A stretch of DNA of 64,000 bases from Jiulongibacter sp966250325 (lineage in GTDB: Bacteria; Bacteroidota; Bacteroidia; Cytophagales; Spirosomataceae), in NCBI GenBank assembly GCA_966250325.1, contig CBINGY010000018.1, positions 1 through 64,000 of the forward strand, in the 5' to 3' direction. The position numbers and the translations under genes are program-made. Each line of letters opens with the position of its first letter. Position 1 is the first letter of the stretch. This document shows positions 7,688-17,600 of this stretch, one piece after another. The notes beneath the pieces are model-generated. The model was given only the letters and a program-made list of their open reading frames with translations. It ran no database searches and was not told where the DNA came from.

Positions 7688-8290
7688 ATGAATCCTGAAA
7701 CCTTGCATAAACTGGCTGCCGCTGATCCCGTTCTGGGAAACATTATCAGAGAGGTTCCCTTTCCTGAAATACATTCCACAGACGATGTGTTTCACGACCT
7801 CATGAGCTGTATCATTGAACAGCAAATTCATTACAGAAGCACCAAAAAGATCTTTCAGAAGGGCTTGGAACGTGCCGGTCTTACGCAACTTACCTTATCC
7901 AATTTCGCAGTTTTTGAAGAACGGGCTATATCTCAGCTAAAATTGTCTCGGGGAAAATACGAAACACTTCAGCGGGTGCTGGATTTTTTTGATTCAAATC
8001 AAATCAACTGGACCCATCTGAGCGATGAAGAGGTGATCTCCCGCCTGTCTTCCATCAAGGGGATTGGCCGGTGGACCATCGACATGATTCTTACGTACAC
8101 CCTTAAACGGCCTGATGTGTTTCCTGTGGACGATTTTCATCTGAAACGGCTGATGGTCTCCCTATATGGTCTCAATGAAAAGGTAAAGCTGAAGGCACAG
8201 ATGCTGGACGTTGCCCAAAGCTGGGGAAATGAAAAATCGCTGGCTGTATTGTATTTGTTTGCCTGGAAAACCTTTCGTAAAACAAAATGA
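7688..8290 (+). CDS. DNA-3-methyladenine glycosylase II-like (HhH-GPD)
   Basis: 200 residues, the length of short AlkA-like glycosylases without the N-terminal AlkA domain. The HhH-GPD core is clear: MSCIIEQQIHYRSTKKIF at about 39-56, helix-hairpin-helix LSSIKGIGRWTIDM at 120-133, and the Pro-Val-Asp-Asp segment at 146-149, which contains the catalytic Asp. It removes alkylated purines in base excision repair. The stop codon overlaps the start of the DUF763 gene (ATGA at 8287-8290), so the two are co-translated. It is the first normal chromosomal gene after array A. Confidence 0.9.
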   Translation: MNPETLHKLAAADPVLGNIIREVPFPEIHSTDDVFHDLMSCIIEQQIHYRSTKKIFQKGLERAGLTQLTLSNFAVFEERAISQLKLSRGKYETLQRVLDFFDSNQINWTHLSDEEVISRLSSIKGIGRWTIDMILTYTLKRPDVFPVDDFHLKRLMVSLYGLNEKVKLKAQMLDVAQSWGNEKSLAVLYLFAWKTFRKTK

Positions 8291-9468
8291 AAAGATCAGG
8301 ATCTGCCGATTTGGCCCTCATGGGTGGGAGTATCCCCACCTGGTTATTTGACCGCATGACCCGGCTGAGTTTGCCGGTGGTGGAAGCCATTTTGATGAAT
8401 TACGGCAAAACCGAATTTTTACGAAAACTCTCCGATCCTTTCTGGTTTCAAAGTTTCGGATCGGTGATCGGTATGGACTGGAACTCATCGGGTATCACCA
8501 CCGCGGTAATGAGTGCCCTCAGGAAATCCCTGAATCCTCACGCCCGTGACCTCGGAATATATGTATGTGGCGGCAAAGGAAAAGATTCCCTGCAAACTCC
8601 CGCTGAGCTGGAAAATGTAGGTCAACGTACGGGATTAAACGGAAACGAACTGGCCAGATTCAGCCGCCTTACGGCCAAAGTGGATAGCACAGCCATTCAG
8701 GATGGCTTCCAGGTGTATATGCATTATTTTGTGGTGAGCGATGAAGGAGACTGGTCGGTGGTGCAGCAGGGCATGCAAACCGAAACCTCCAAAGCCCGCC
8801 GCTATCACTGGAATTCCTCTTCTATTTCATCTTTTGTAGAAGAGCCACACACCGCGATCTGTGGTGAAAATCAGGGTGAAATTTTGAATCTCACAGACAA
8901 AAAGGCAGGCATCACACAAAAGTCTATGCTCGATATCACCCGTGAACATCCGGAAAAAATGATGCAGGAGGTAAGACATCTCTCCATGCCTGCCTATAAA
9001 GACATGAAAGCGAAAGACGTAGATCTGAAACGTCTTGGAAGCATCCTGTGGCTGGCTCACGAACAGCAAACTCAAAATTTTGAGGAATTACTGCTGCTAA
9101 AAGGTCTGGGCACGCGAACTCTGCAGTCTCTGGCTCTGGTAAGTGAGATCATTCACGGTACCCCTACCCGCTTCGCCGATCCTGCCCGGTTTGCCTTTGC
9201 CCATGGCGTAAAAGGCGGCACGCCCTTCCCTGTTCCCCTAAACGTCTATGATGAAACCATTGATACGCTTCGACTGGCGGTGGAAAAAGCAAAAATCGGG
9301 GAAACGGACAGACTCGCGGCTATCGGCAAACTCAGCGACATGGCCAGAAAGGCTGAAAAGAACTTCACTCCCCATGAGCGTTTGGAAGACCTGGTAAAAA
9401 AGGAAAAAGAAGATTCGTGGAAATACGGAGGCAGAACCATCCGTGGATACGAAAAACCAAAGGAGTGA
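8287..9468 (+). CDS. DUF763 family protein
   Basis: 393 residues, typical length for DUF763. The family is recognised from its N-terminal block (MKRSGSADLALMGGSIPTWL) and from YVCGGKGKDSLQTP at about 97-110, LTAKVDSTAIQDGFQVYMH at about 129-147 and the C-terminal FAFAHGVKGGTPFPVPLNVY. Biochemical function is not known to me. No signal peptide or membrane segment is seen. LLLLKGLGTRTLQSLALVSE at about 266-285 resembles a helix-hairpin-helix, which would fit DNA binding. The four-base overlap with a DNA glycosylase gene suggests a joint role in DNA repair, but that is inference. Confidence 0.85.
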   Translation: MKRSGSADLALMGGSIPTWLFDRMTRLSLPVVEAILMNYGKTEFLRKLSDPFWFQSFGSVIGMDWNSSGITTAVMSALRKSLNPHARDLGIYVCGGKGKDSLQTPAELENVGQRTGLNGNELARFSRLTAKVDSTAIQDGFQVYMHYFVVSDEGDWSVVQQGMQTETSKARRYHWNSSSISSFVEEPHTAICGENQGEILNLTDKKAGITQKSMLDITREHPEKMMQEVRHLSMPAYKDMKAKDVDLKRLGSILWLAHEQQTQNFEELLLLKGLGTRTLQSLALVSEIIHGTPTRFADPARFAFAHGVKGGTPFPVPLNVYDETIDTLRLAVEKAKIGETDRLAAIGKLSDMARKAEKNFTPHERLEDLVKKEKEDSWKYGGRTIRGYEKPKE

Positions 9469-9479
9469 TTCCGGCAGAA

Positions 9480-10325
9480 TTAACCTTCCTTCGTTCTGAG
9501 CCGGTAAATTTTCGGAGATACCCCTTTTTTTCTTCTGAAAAGTCGGTTGAAATGAGGCACATCGGCAAATCCCGCGTCAAACGCTACTCCCTGTACCGGC
9601 AGTTCGGTGCTTTGCAGCAGCCTACAGGCGTATTCGAGCCGGTAATCATTCACAGCTTCTGAGAAAGTCATTCCGCTGATTCCCTTAAAATACCTGCAGA
9701 ATGAAGTGGGTGTAAGTCCTGCCAGTGCGGCCACCTCTTCGAGGGATATTTCCTCCCTAAAATGTTCAATCAGATAGGAAAAGACCTTCTGAAATCGCTC
9801 GGTACCAGCTTGTTTGAGTCCGTGTGGCAGGTCAAAAGCACGAAGTTCTTCAGAAATACTCAGTTCTTCCAGAATCTCAAGCAAGCCGCTTACCTTCTGA
9901 AGTGGTGAAGCCGTGACCAGGTATTTCATTCTCTGCTGAATCTTCTCCCGGCTTTGACCCATTACCCTGAATCCTGTCTCTGAGCCGGCAAGAAACTGCT
10001 TCACCCGCTTCATTTCCGGTAAATCAAGAAATCGTTTTCCTGCAAACAAGGCATCAAACTGAATGACAATGGCCGAGACCAACTCTTCCTCCTTCTCCTC
10101 ATTCACCCAGCAGTGCGGCACGTTGGGGCCCAGAAAAACAAGGTCGCCCTCCCGAAAATCGGCCACCTGATGCCCCACATACCTTTGCCCTTCTCCTTTT
10201 ACAATGAGCGTGAGTTCGCATTCCGGATGAAAATGAAAGGGGGCATCAAAGCGGGGCAGCTCCAGTTTCCTTAAAACCACCGATCCTGTTTCTCCCGTTT
10301 GAATCTTTTCAAATACGGCCTTCAT
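9480..10325 (-). CDS. AraC-family transcriptional regulator with cupin sensor
   Basis: 281 residues. The N-terminal cupin-type ligand domain (about 1-120) contains FHFHPECELTLIVKGEG and FREGDLVFLGPNVPHCW, the two cupin motifs. The C-terminal AraC/XylS domain (about 180-278) has two helix-turn-helix units: ISLEEVAALAGLTPTSFCRY, and later VQGVAFDAGFADVPHFNRLF with KGVSPKIYR. It is transcribed divergently from the dioxygenase-dehydrogenase-esterase genes with 141 bases between, so these are its likely targets; the inducer is probably a small sugar or related compound. Downstream it converges on the DUF763 gene (11 bases apart). Confidence 0.88.
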   Translation of the reverse strand: MKAVFEKIQTGETGSVVLRKLELPRFDAPFHFHPECELTLIVKGEGQRYVGHQVADFREGDLVFLGPNVPHCWVNEEKEEELVSAIVIQFDALFAGKRFLDLPEMKRVKQFLAGSETGFRVMGQSREKIQQRMKYLVTASPLQKVSGLLEILEELSISEELRAFDLPHGLKQAGTERFQKVFSYLIEHFREEISLEEVAALAGLTPTSFCRYFKGISGMTFSEAVNDYRLEYACRLLQSTELPVQGVAFDAGFADVPHFNRLFRRKKGVSPKIYRLRTKEG

Positions 10326-10466
10326 AGTTGCATATTTTCATAAAAAAAGAGCAAAGTCTGATTTTTTGACAATTCTAAACAATAAAAAGCAAATCTGCTT
10401 CTATTTTTCGAATGGGGTTCTTCTCAATTTTGCTTTATCAAAACACGAACCTAACAGCCGTTCTTT

Positions 10467-11273
10467 ATGAAAACCTTATTGAATGAGCCCTATGAGCTCT
10501 CACGGGACGCCATTGACTTCTATCAGAAAAACCGCTTTATCAAACTCAAAAATGTTTTTGATGCTGAAACACTGGCTTATTACGGAGAAGCAATCACCCG
10601 AAAGGTCAATGAAATTAACCGTCAGGAAAAACCATTAGATCAACGTGATACCTACGGCAAAGCCTTCCTTCAAATCTTTAACCTCTGGAGAGAGGATGAG
10701 CTGTGCAAGGAATTTGTATTCAGCAAAAGATTGGGGCAGTTAGCTTCTGAACTGATGCAAACCGAAGGTGCCAGAATGTACCATGATCAGGCCCTGTTTA
10801 AAGAAGCTGGCGGAGGCATTACCCCCTGGCATGCCGATCAGTATTACTGGCCGCTGTCAACCGATAAAACCATTACCGCCTGGATTCCGCTTCAGGCCGT
10901 ACCTCTGGAAATGGGGCCACTGGAATTCAGTGCAGGCAGTCACGCCATTGTAGAAGGACGAGAGCTGGCCATCAGTGACGACAGCGAACAAAAAATAGCT
11001 CAGCGACTTCGGGTTACCGATTTTGAACATGTCGTAGAGCCCTTTGATCTCGGAGAGGTGAGTTTTCATTCGGGCTGGGTGTTTCACCGGGCGGGAGCCA
11101 ACGATACCGATGAGGTACGGAAAATAATGACCGTCATTTACATGGATCGTGATATGGTTCTGAAGGCTCCCGAGAACGAAAATCAACAGAATGACTGGGA
11201 TGTTTGGTGCCCGGGTGCCCGTATCGGAGAAATTATCAACACGCCACTGAATCCAGTTATTTACAGCAAATGA
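10467..11273 (+). CDS. Phytanoyl-CoA dioxygenase (PhyH) family Fe(II)/2-oxoglutarate oxygenase
   Basis: 268 residues, the usual PhyH length. The iron site HxD is at His122-Ala-Asp124 in TPWHADQYYWP; the second His is probably His207 in FHSGWVFHRAGAN, followed by an Arg near 218 for 2-oxoglutarate. QALFKEAGGG just before the HxD is also typical. The reaction is hydroxylation of an unknown substrate, which may end in demethylation. It is the first gene of a three-gene run: it overlaps the alcohol dehydrogenase by ATGA, and the esterase follows. Divergent AraC gene upstream. The substrate cannot be read from sequence. Confidence 0.88.
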   Translation: MKTLLNEPYELSRDAIDFYQKNRFIKLKNVFDAETLAYYGEAITRKVNEINRQEKPLDQRDTYGKAFLQIFNLWREDELCKEFVFSKRLGQLASELMQTEGARMYHDQALFKEAGGGITPWHADQYYWPLSTDKTITAWIPLQAVPLEMGPLEFSAGSHAIVEGRELAISDDSEQKIAQRLRVTDFEHVVEPFDLGEVSFHSGWVFHRAGANDTDEVRKIMTVIYMDRDMVLKAPENENQQNDWDVWCPGARIGEIINTPLNPVIYSK

Positions 11274-12376
11274 TCAGTTGCCCTGCAGCCATAGCCGACG
11301 GAAAAGGAAGTTTTTCCATTGAAACCATTCAGGTGGGCGATCCCACGGGTGACGAAGTGCTGGTGGAAATTAAGGCCGCCGGCATCTGCCATACCGACTG
11401 GGATTCGCAAAGCTGGGGCAAATACCTGATCATGGGGCATGAAGGGGCTGGTGTGGTTGTAAAAACCGGTGAAAAGGTAAAATTACTTAAGCCGGGAGAC
11501 CCGGTCATGCTCAACTGGGCCATTCCCTGTTATTCCTGTTTCCAGTGCATGGAAGGAAACCAGCATATCTGTGAAAAAAATTCGGCCGTGACAGCAGGCA
11601 ATAAGGTGAGTGAAGGTCATGCCACATTGGAATCTACTACCTGGAATAACACGCCAGTAGAACGTTCCTTTAGTCTGGGTACCATGGGACAATTCACGCT
11701 GGTACGTGAAGCCGCTTGTGTGAAAATTGAGGTGGACATGCCCTATCCGTCGGCTGCTATTGTGGGCTGCGGGGTCATGACCGGCTATGGTTCCGTGGTA
11801 AATGCCGCCAAAGTGCAGCCGGGAAGGTCGGTGGTGGTTCTGGGCACAGGCGGAGTAGGCTTAAATGTGATTCAGGGTGCCCGAATAGCTGGGGCCGGCA
11901 GTATAATAGCAGTGGATATAAACCCATTAAGACTGCAAATGGCCAGAAACTACGGAGCCACACATACCATTCTGGCAACCAGAGAAGATAAGGGTCTCCT
12001 GAAAGCCGCCGCGGAAGTCAAGGCTTTGACTCAGGGTCGCGGAGCCGATTACGCCTTTGAATGCACCGCCATTCCCGAACTCGGTGCGGCACCGCTGGCC
12101 ATGGTTCGCAATGCGGGAATGGCCGTTCAGGTGAGTGGAATTGAACAGGAAATAACCATTGATATGAATCTTTTTGAATGGGATAAGGTGTACATCAATC
12201 CACTTTATGGCAAAACCCGTCCGCAAATAGATTTTCCTATTCTGCAGTCGCTGTATGCCAAAGGCGAACTACTGCTGGATGAAATGGTGACCCGCACCTA
12301 CCCATTGGAAAAGCTGGGGGAAGCTTTTACTGATATGCATGCCGGCAATAACGCCAAGGGTGTCATTGTATTTTAA
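11270..12376 (+). CDS. Zinc-dependent alcohol dehydrogenase (medium-chain, class III-like)
   Basis: 368 residues from ATG 11270, which overlaps the upstream stop (ATGA); the longer frame from 11204 lies inside the previous gene. Catalytic zinc ligands are Cys40, His57 and Glu58 (GICHTDW; MGHEGAG); the structural zinc site is Cys87, Cys90, Cys93 and Cys101. The Rossmann motif GTGGVGLNVIQGARIAGA is followed by an acidic residue in AVDIN, pointing to NAD. The pairing with an esterase of the EstA/FrmB type recalls formaldehyde detoxification (FrmA/FrmB). With a PhyH oxygenase in front, it could dispose of formaldehyde released by demethylation; this is inference. Confidence 0.9.
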   Translation: MISCPAAIADGKGSFSIETIQVGDPTGDEVLVEIKAAGICHTDWDSQSWGKYLIMGHEGAGVVVKTGEKVKLLKPGDPVMLNWAIPCYSCFQCMEGNQHICEKNSAVTAGNKVSEGHATLESTTWNNTPVERSFSLGTMGQFTLVREAACVKIEVDMPYPSAAIVGCGVMTGYGSVVNAAKVQPGRSVVVLGTGGVGLNVIQGARIAGAGSIIAVDINPLRLQMARNYGATHTILATREDKGLLKAAAEVKALTQGRGADYAFECTAIPELGAAPLAMVRNAGMAVQVSGIEQEITIDMNLFEWDKVYINPLYGKTRPQIDFPILQSLYAKGELLLDEMVTRTYPLEKLGEAFTDMHAGNNAKGVIVF

Positions 12377-12385
12377 ACGTAAATC

Positions 12386-13195
12386 ATGAGTAAGTTCTTC
12401 ACCACAGAAACCGCGGAATACCACGACCTGCACTTCATCACGGTGAAAAGTCGGGCAATGAATAGACGGGCAGACATAACGGTTTACAATCCGTGTCTTG
12501 AAAAAGAACATCTGAAATCTGTTCCGTTAGTTATCCTACTCCATGGGGTGTACGGCAGTCACTGGGCCTGGGCACTGAAAGGAAAAGTGTATGAAACACT
12601 GAATCAAATGATCGCCTCTGGCGAGGTTTCTCCCATGATTCTAGCTATGCCATCCGATGGTCTTTTCGGCGATGGAAGCGGCTATTTGCCCCATATTTCC
12701 GAAAATTACGAACGATGGATCACAGAAGACGTGATTGAGGTAATGAACGAACAATATCCGGAAATTGATGAAAAATCCCCCGTTTTCATTGCAGGCCTTT
12801 CCATGGGTGGCTATGGGGCATTACGACTGGGTGCCAAATATCCGCACCTATTTCACGGTATTTCCGGATTATCTTCCATCACAAAATTTGAACAGCACGG
12901 TGACTTTTTACAAGATTTTGACCAGCTAATAAATGTGGTAACTGAAAAGCAGGATCTTATGGAGTTGCTTGTTCAAAACCGTTCTGCCATACCACCTTTC
13001 CGGTTTGATTGCGGCATAGACGACCCTCTGATACGCCCAAACCGCGAACTGCACGAGGCTCTGGAAAACTTGAAAATAGAGCACCTCTACGAGGAATATT
13101 CGGGAGCCCACAGTTGGGATTACTGGCAGATGAACATCGGTTCCACATTTCGTTTCTTCGATCAACTAGTCACTACCTCTCAGACCATCGGTTGA
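12386..13195 (+). CDS. Alpha/beta hydrolase of the esterase D / tributyrin esterase type
   Basis: 269 residues. The nucleophile motif is GLSMGG with Ser139; oxyanion-hole region LLHGVYGSHWAW near 51-62; the acid is probably the Asp in CGIDDPL (about 211-213) and the His lies in SGAHSWDYW (about 236). The fold and motif order match the putative esterase family that includes S-formylglutathione hydrolase. No signal peptide, so cytoplasmic. It follows the dehydrogenase by nine bases and ends the operon. A carbohydrate esterase acting on acetyl or feruloyl groups is an alternative, given the polysaccharide locus just downstream. Confidence 0.87.
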   Translation: MSKFFTTETAEYHDLHFITVKSRAMNRRADITVYNPCLEKEHLKSVPLVILLHGVYGSHWAWALKGKVYETLNQMIASGEVSPMILAMPSDGLFGDGSGYLPHISENYERWITEDVIEVMNEQYPEIDEKSPVFIAGLSMGGYGALRLGAKYPHLFHGISGLSSITKFEQHGDFLQDFDQLINVVTEKQDLMELLVQNRSAIPPFRFDCGIDDPLIRPNRELHEALENLKIEHLYEEYSGAHSWDYWQMNIGSTFRFFDQLVTTSQTIG

Positions 13196-13450
13196 TTCAA
13201 AACCAAAAGACTCTTATAGCTGCGGAAAAATGCCGGATTTCTCCCTCGCCTCGAACGGGATCCTCTGAAATATGGGACAATTTCAAGGTAGTTCTTTTGA
13301 AAAATAGGTGCCACATTATAAAATGAAACCTATAAACACATAATTATCAACTACTTAAGTACAAATAAAAAATTGCACTTAAATTATAAAGTGGAACGAC
13401 TGGCATAGGTATTCAGGTCAACTTTGCATCGTGAATTGAACCTTTTCCCT

Positions 13451-14584
13451 ATGAGGAAATACCTTTACCTGACCCTACTTAATATTTTACCCTTTGCCTT
13501 GCCGGGTTGTGCAGTTAAATCACAGCCCAAACCTCCCGATGTATTTCTGGGTGCAGATCTCTCCTACGTCAACGAACTGGAAGATTGCGGCGGCAGCTAC
13601 CGGGTCAATCGTGAAAAAGCAGATCCATACCGCTTATTTGCCAAGGAAGGAGCAAATATTGTACGACTCAGACTCTGGCATACACCCGACTGGACCAGCT
13701 ACTCTACCTTACGGGACGTCAAAAAATCAATACGCCGTGCGAAGGACGTTCAGATGCAGGTCTTACTTGATTTCCATTATTCAGATACCTGGGCCGACCC
13801 GGCCCATCAGATCATTCCTGAAGTCTGGAAGGGTATCGGAGATGTTGAAACATTGGGCGATAGCCTGTATCAATATACCTTGGGCGTACTTAATGACCTC
13901 CACCGCGACGGACTTACCCCGGAGTTTGTACAGATCGGAAATGAGATTAATTCCGAAATACTGATGGAAAAACCGACGGCAGAAAACGGACCTACGAACT
14001 GGCCCAGAAATACCTTGCTGCTAAATCGGGGATTGGAAGCAGTGAAAGACTTTAACCAGACGAACAATGAACAGATTAAAACCATGCTTCATGTAGCTCA
14101 GCCAGAAAATGCCCGCGAATGGTTTAAACAAGCTTTCGAAAATAAGTTAGGGGAATTTGACCTCATCGGTCTGAGTTATTACCCGAACTGGTCGGAGTAT
14201 AACCTCACACAGCTGACTGAAACCATCGCATTTCTCAGAACCTCCTATAACAAAGAAGTCTGGGTGGTGGAAGCCGGCTATCCCTACACCCTGAAAAATT
14301 TCGACCAGGCAGATAATGTATTGGGTCAGGGATCTAATCTGGACGGATATCCGGTATCACCTGAAGGCCAGCTGAGTTTTATGATTGATCTTACCAATGC
14401 AGTGATTAACGGAGGAGGCAAAGGTGTGATCTATTGGGAGGCCGCCTGGATCTCCACCTCCTGCAAAACCCGCTGGGGAACTGGTTCTCATTGGGAAAAC
14501 GCAGCCTTCTTTGACGCAGAACGCCTGAATGAGGCTTTGCCAGTATTTCAATTTCTCCATCATACATACCTTAAACAAGACTGA
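13451..14584 (+). CDS. GH53 endo-beta-1,4-galactanase-like lipoprotein
   Basis: 377 residues from ATG 13451, chosen because it gives a clean lipoprotein signal ending ALPGC (Cys20); a longer frame from 13424 adds nine polar residues in front. The GH53 barrel begins FLGADLSYVNELEDCGG (the usual MGADxSxxxxLE start), then ANIVRLRLWHTPD near 68-80. The acid/base is Glu165 in VQIGNEINSE, the nucleophile Glu274 in WVVEAGYPY. GH53 enzymes cut beta-1,4-galactan of pectic arabinogalactan. It is the first gene of the SusCD locus. It is probably exposed at the cell surface as a lipoprotein. Confidence 0.9.
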   Translation: MRKYLYLTLLNILPFALPGCAVKSQPKPPDVFLGADLSYVNELEDCGGSYRVNREKADPYRLFAKEGANIVRLRLWHTPDWTSYSTLRDVKKSIRRAKDVQMQVLLDFHYSDTWADPAHQIIPEVWKGIGDVETLGDSLYQYTLGVLNDLHRDGLTPEFVQIGNEINSEILMEKPTAENGPTNWPRNTLLLNRGLEAVKDFNQTNNEQIKTMLHVAQPENAREWFKQAFENKLGEFDLIGLSYYPNWSEYNLTQLTETIAFLRTSYNKEVWVVEAGYPYTLKNFDQADNVLGQGSNLDGYPVSPEGQLSFMIDLTNAVINGGGKGVIYWEAAWISTSCKTRWGTGSHWENAAFFDAERLNEALPVFQFLHHTYLKQD

Positions 14585-14609
14585 ATTTTTAAACTTAAAC
14601 GCTAATCAG

Positions 14610-17600
14610 ATGCAAAAAACAATTTTTGAATCGGGAAAGTCGGAAATAAGCCGGGGTTACCGGATACTTCTGATTCTTTTCCTGAGTTTCGCTGGTAGCC
14701 TTACCTACGCCCAATCGACCGTAACGGGGAAGGTATCAGACAACCGCGAGGGTGACGGATTGCCCGGTGCTACCATCACCGTTAAAGGTAGTTCTACAGG
14801 TACTACCACAGACATGGACGGAAATTACAGCGTAAACGTACCGAATGGTTCTGCCGTACTGGTTTTCAGCTTTATTGGCAAGACCCCTCAGGAAATCGCA
14901 GTCAATAACCGCTCAGTAGTGAATGTTACCCTTCGCGACGATGCCGTTTCTCTCGGCGAGGTAGTGGTAATCGGCTATGGTACTCAGAAAAAGAAAGACC
15001 TTACAGGCTCCGTACTTTCCGTGACAGAAAATGACTTCGTAAAAGGAAACGTAACCACTGCAGATCAGTTGATTACCGGCAAAATGGCCGGTGTTCAGAT
15101 CACTTCTGCCGGTGGGGCTCCGGGCTCTGCAGCCTCGATACGTATCCGGGGCGGATCATCTCTGAATGCCAGCAACGATCCCCTCATTGTCATTGATGGT
15201 GTACCTATTGACAACAGCAGTATATCGGGTGCTTCAAACCCACTTAGCTTCATTAACCCAAATGATATTGAGTCATTTAACGTTTTAAAAGATGCTTCTG
15301 CTGCCGCTATTTACGGTTCCCGTGCAGCCAATGGGGTTATCATCATTACCACCAAAAAAGGCCGTAAAGGAGCCGGAACCAAAGTGAATTTCAGCAGCCG
15401 CTATGCCGTGGCTCAGAACACCCGTCAGGTTGATGTACTCAGTGCAGATGAATTTCGTCAGGCGGTGGAGACGTACGGAAACTCGGTACAGAAAACCTTG
15501 CCGGGTACGGCTGAGACCAACTGGCAGGATGTGATTTTCAGAGATGCCCATACGCAGGACAATAACCTGAGTATTACCGGTGCTTTAAAAAACATTCCTT
15601 ACCGGGCCTCTGTAGGTTATCTAAATCAGAACGGTACCCTAAAGACTTCTAATCTGAAGCGTGCTTCGGCCACAGTGGGCATCAGCCCTACGCTTCTCAA
15701 AGATCATCTGGTGCTGGATGCCAACCTCAAAATGGCCAACAGCCAGTCGCAGTTTGCCGATGAGGGGGCGGTAGGTACAGCTATCAGTTTTGACCCTACG
15801 CAGCCTGTTTATTCGGATAGCGATCAGTTTGGAGGATATTTCAACTGGATCAATCAAAGCGGTGGAATCGAAGCCCTTGGGCCCAGTAACCCGCTGGCCA
15901 TGCTGGAGCTTCGTGATAATCAGGGAACACTGAACAGGTATATCGGAAATATTTCGGCTACCTACACGTTTCATGGACTTCCCCGTTTGAAAGCGGTGAT
16001 CAATGCAGGTTTTGATCGTTCAAAAACCAACGGTAGCGATGTGGTGAGTGAACTGATTTCTGCAACAAGTTTTAATAACGGAGGCTCGGTGAATACCTAT
16101 TCGCAGAACAGAAACAATAAAACGTTTCAGGCCTATCTGAACTACGCCTACACAGGCAGTTCCCAAAGTTTTGATGCCATGGCCGGGTATGAGTATCAGG
16201 GTTTTATCCGCGAAAACCAGAATAATGTGGTTTTTGGCAACCCGGCAGTACCCGAAAGACCTAATTATTTCAAAACAGAATATCGTCTGGCTTCGCAGTT
16301 TGGACGGGTGAATTACCAGCTGATGGACAAGTATCTGGCTACCGTTACGCTTCGCCGCGATGGTACCAGCCGATTCTCACCGGCCAATCGTTGGGGATTA
16401 TTCCCTTCTGCCGCTCTGGCCTGGAAAATCAATGAGGAGCTCAAAGCCACAGATACGTTCAGTGACCTCAAACTTCGTTTGGGCTGGGGTGTTACCGGTC
16501 AGCAGGATATTAATTCAGGAGACTTCCCCTACCTGCCGGCTTATACACCTTCACAGGGTCTGTTCTATGATTTTGGCGGTACTTTTTACGATTTGCTGCG
16601 TCCGAATCCGTACGATGCCAACATCAAATGGGAGGAAACGGCTTCATCAAACATTGGTCTGGATTTCGGACTTCGTAAAATCAGGCTATCGGGTAGCATT
16701 GATTTCTATCTCAAAAACACCAAAGACCTGATCAACCAGATCGATGCTCCGGCCGGTTCTAACTTCTCAAATAAAGTGGTGACCAACATTGGATCTATGG
16801 AAAATAAAGGGGTGGAACTCAACCTGAACTACACACCCATACAGAGCAATGACTTCAACTGGGATGTCAACTTCAACATTACGCACAACCGCAACAAGAT
16901 CACGGCCCTTACGCGTAACGCCGATCCTTCGTACATTGGCGTGCTAACCGGTGGAATCAGCGGAGGCACAGGTTCTCTGGGTCAGATTCACTCCACAGGT
17001 TTTCCAAGGTCTACGTTTTATCTGTATCAACAGGTCTATGATGAAAATGGAAAACCACTGGAGGCTGTCTTTGTGGATAGAAACGGTGATGGCAGCGTAA
17101 CCGAAAATGACCGTTATCACGCCTACAGCCCGGATCCCAAATATTTCATGGGTTTCACAACACAGATGCGTTACAAAGACTTTAACATGGGCTTCATTCT
17201 AAGAAGCAATGTAGGTAACTATATTTTCAATAACGTGCAGTCGGGCGGAAGCAGCTATGCCAGCATGCTGGGAGCCGGAAACTTTATCTTCAACCTCAAC
17301 GCCAATGTGTTGAATACAGGTTTCCGCAATTTCACACGTCGTGAACAGATCCTGTTGTCAGATCTCTTCCTTGAGAATGCATCGTTCCTTAGAATGGATA
17401 ACCTGAACTTTGGATACGACCTCACGAACGTGTTGAAATCTGGCAAAGTGCAGGCAAATCTGGGCTTTATCATCCAGAATGTATTCACCGTAACCAATTA
17501 CACCGGCCTGGATCCCGAAGTGGTTTCTGTTGACACAAATACCAACAGCAGCACCTTTGGTATTGACCGGAACATCTATCCGCGTCCGCGTACCTACAGT

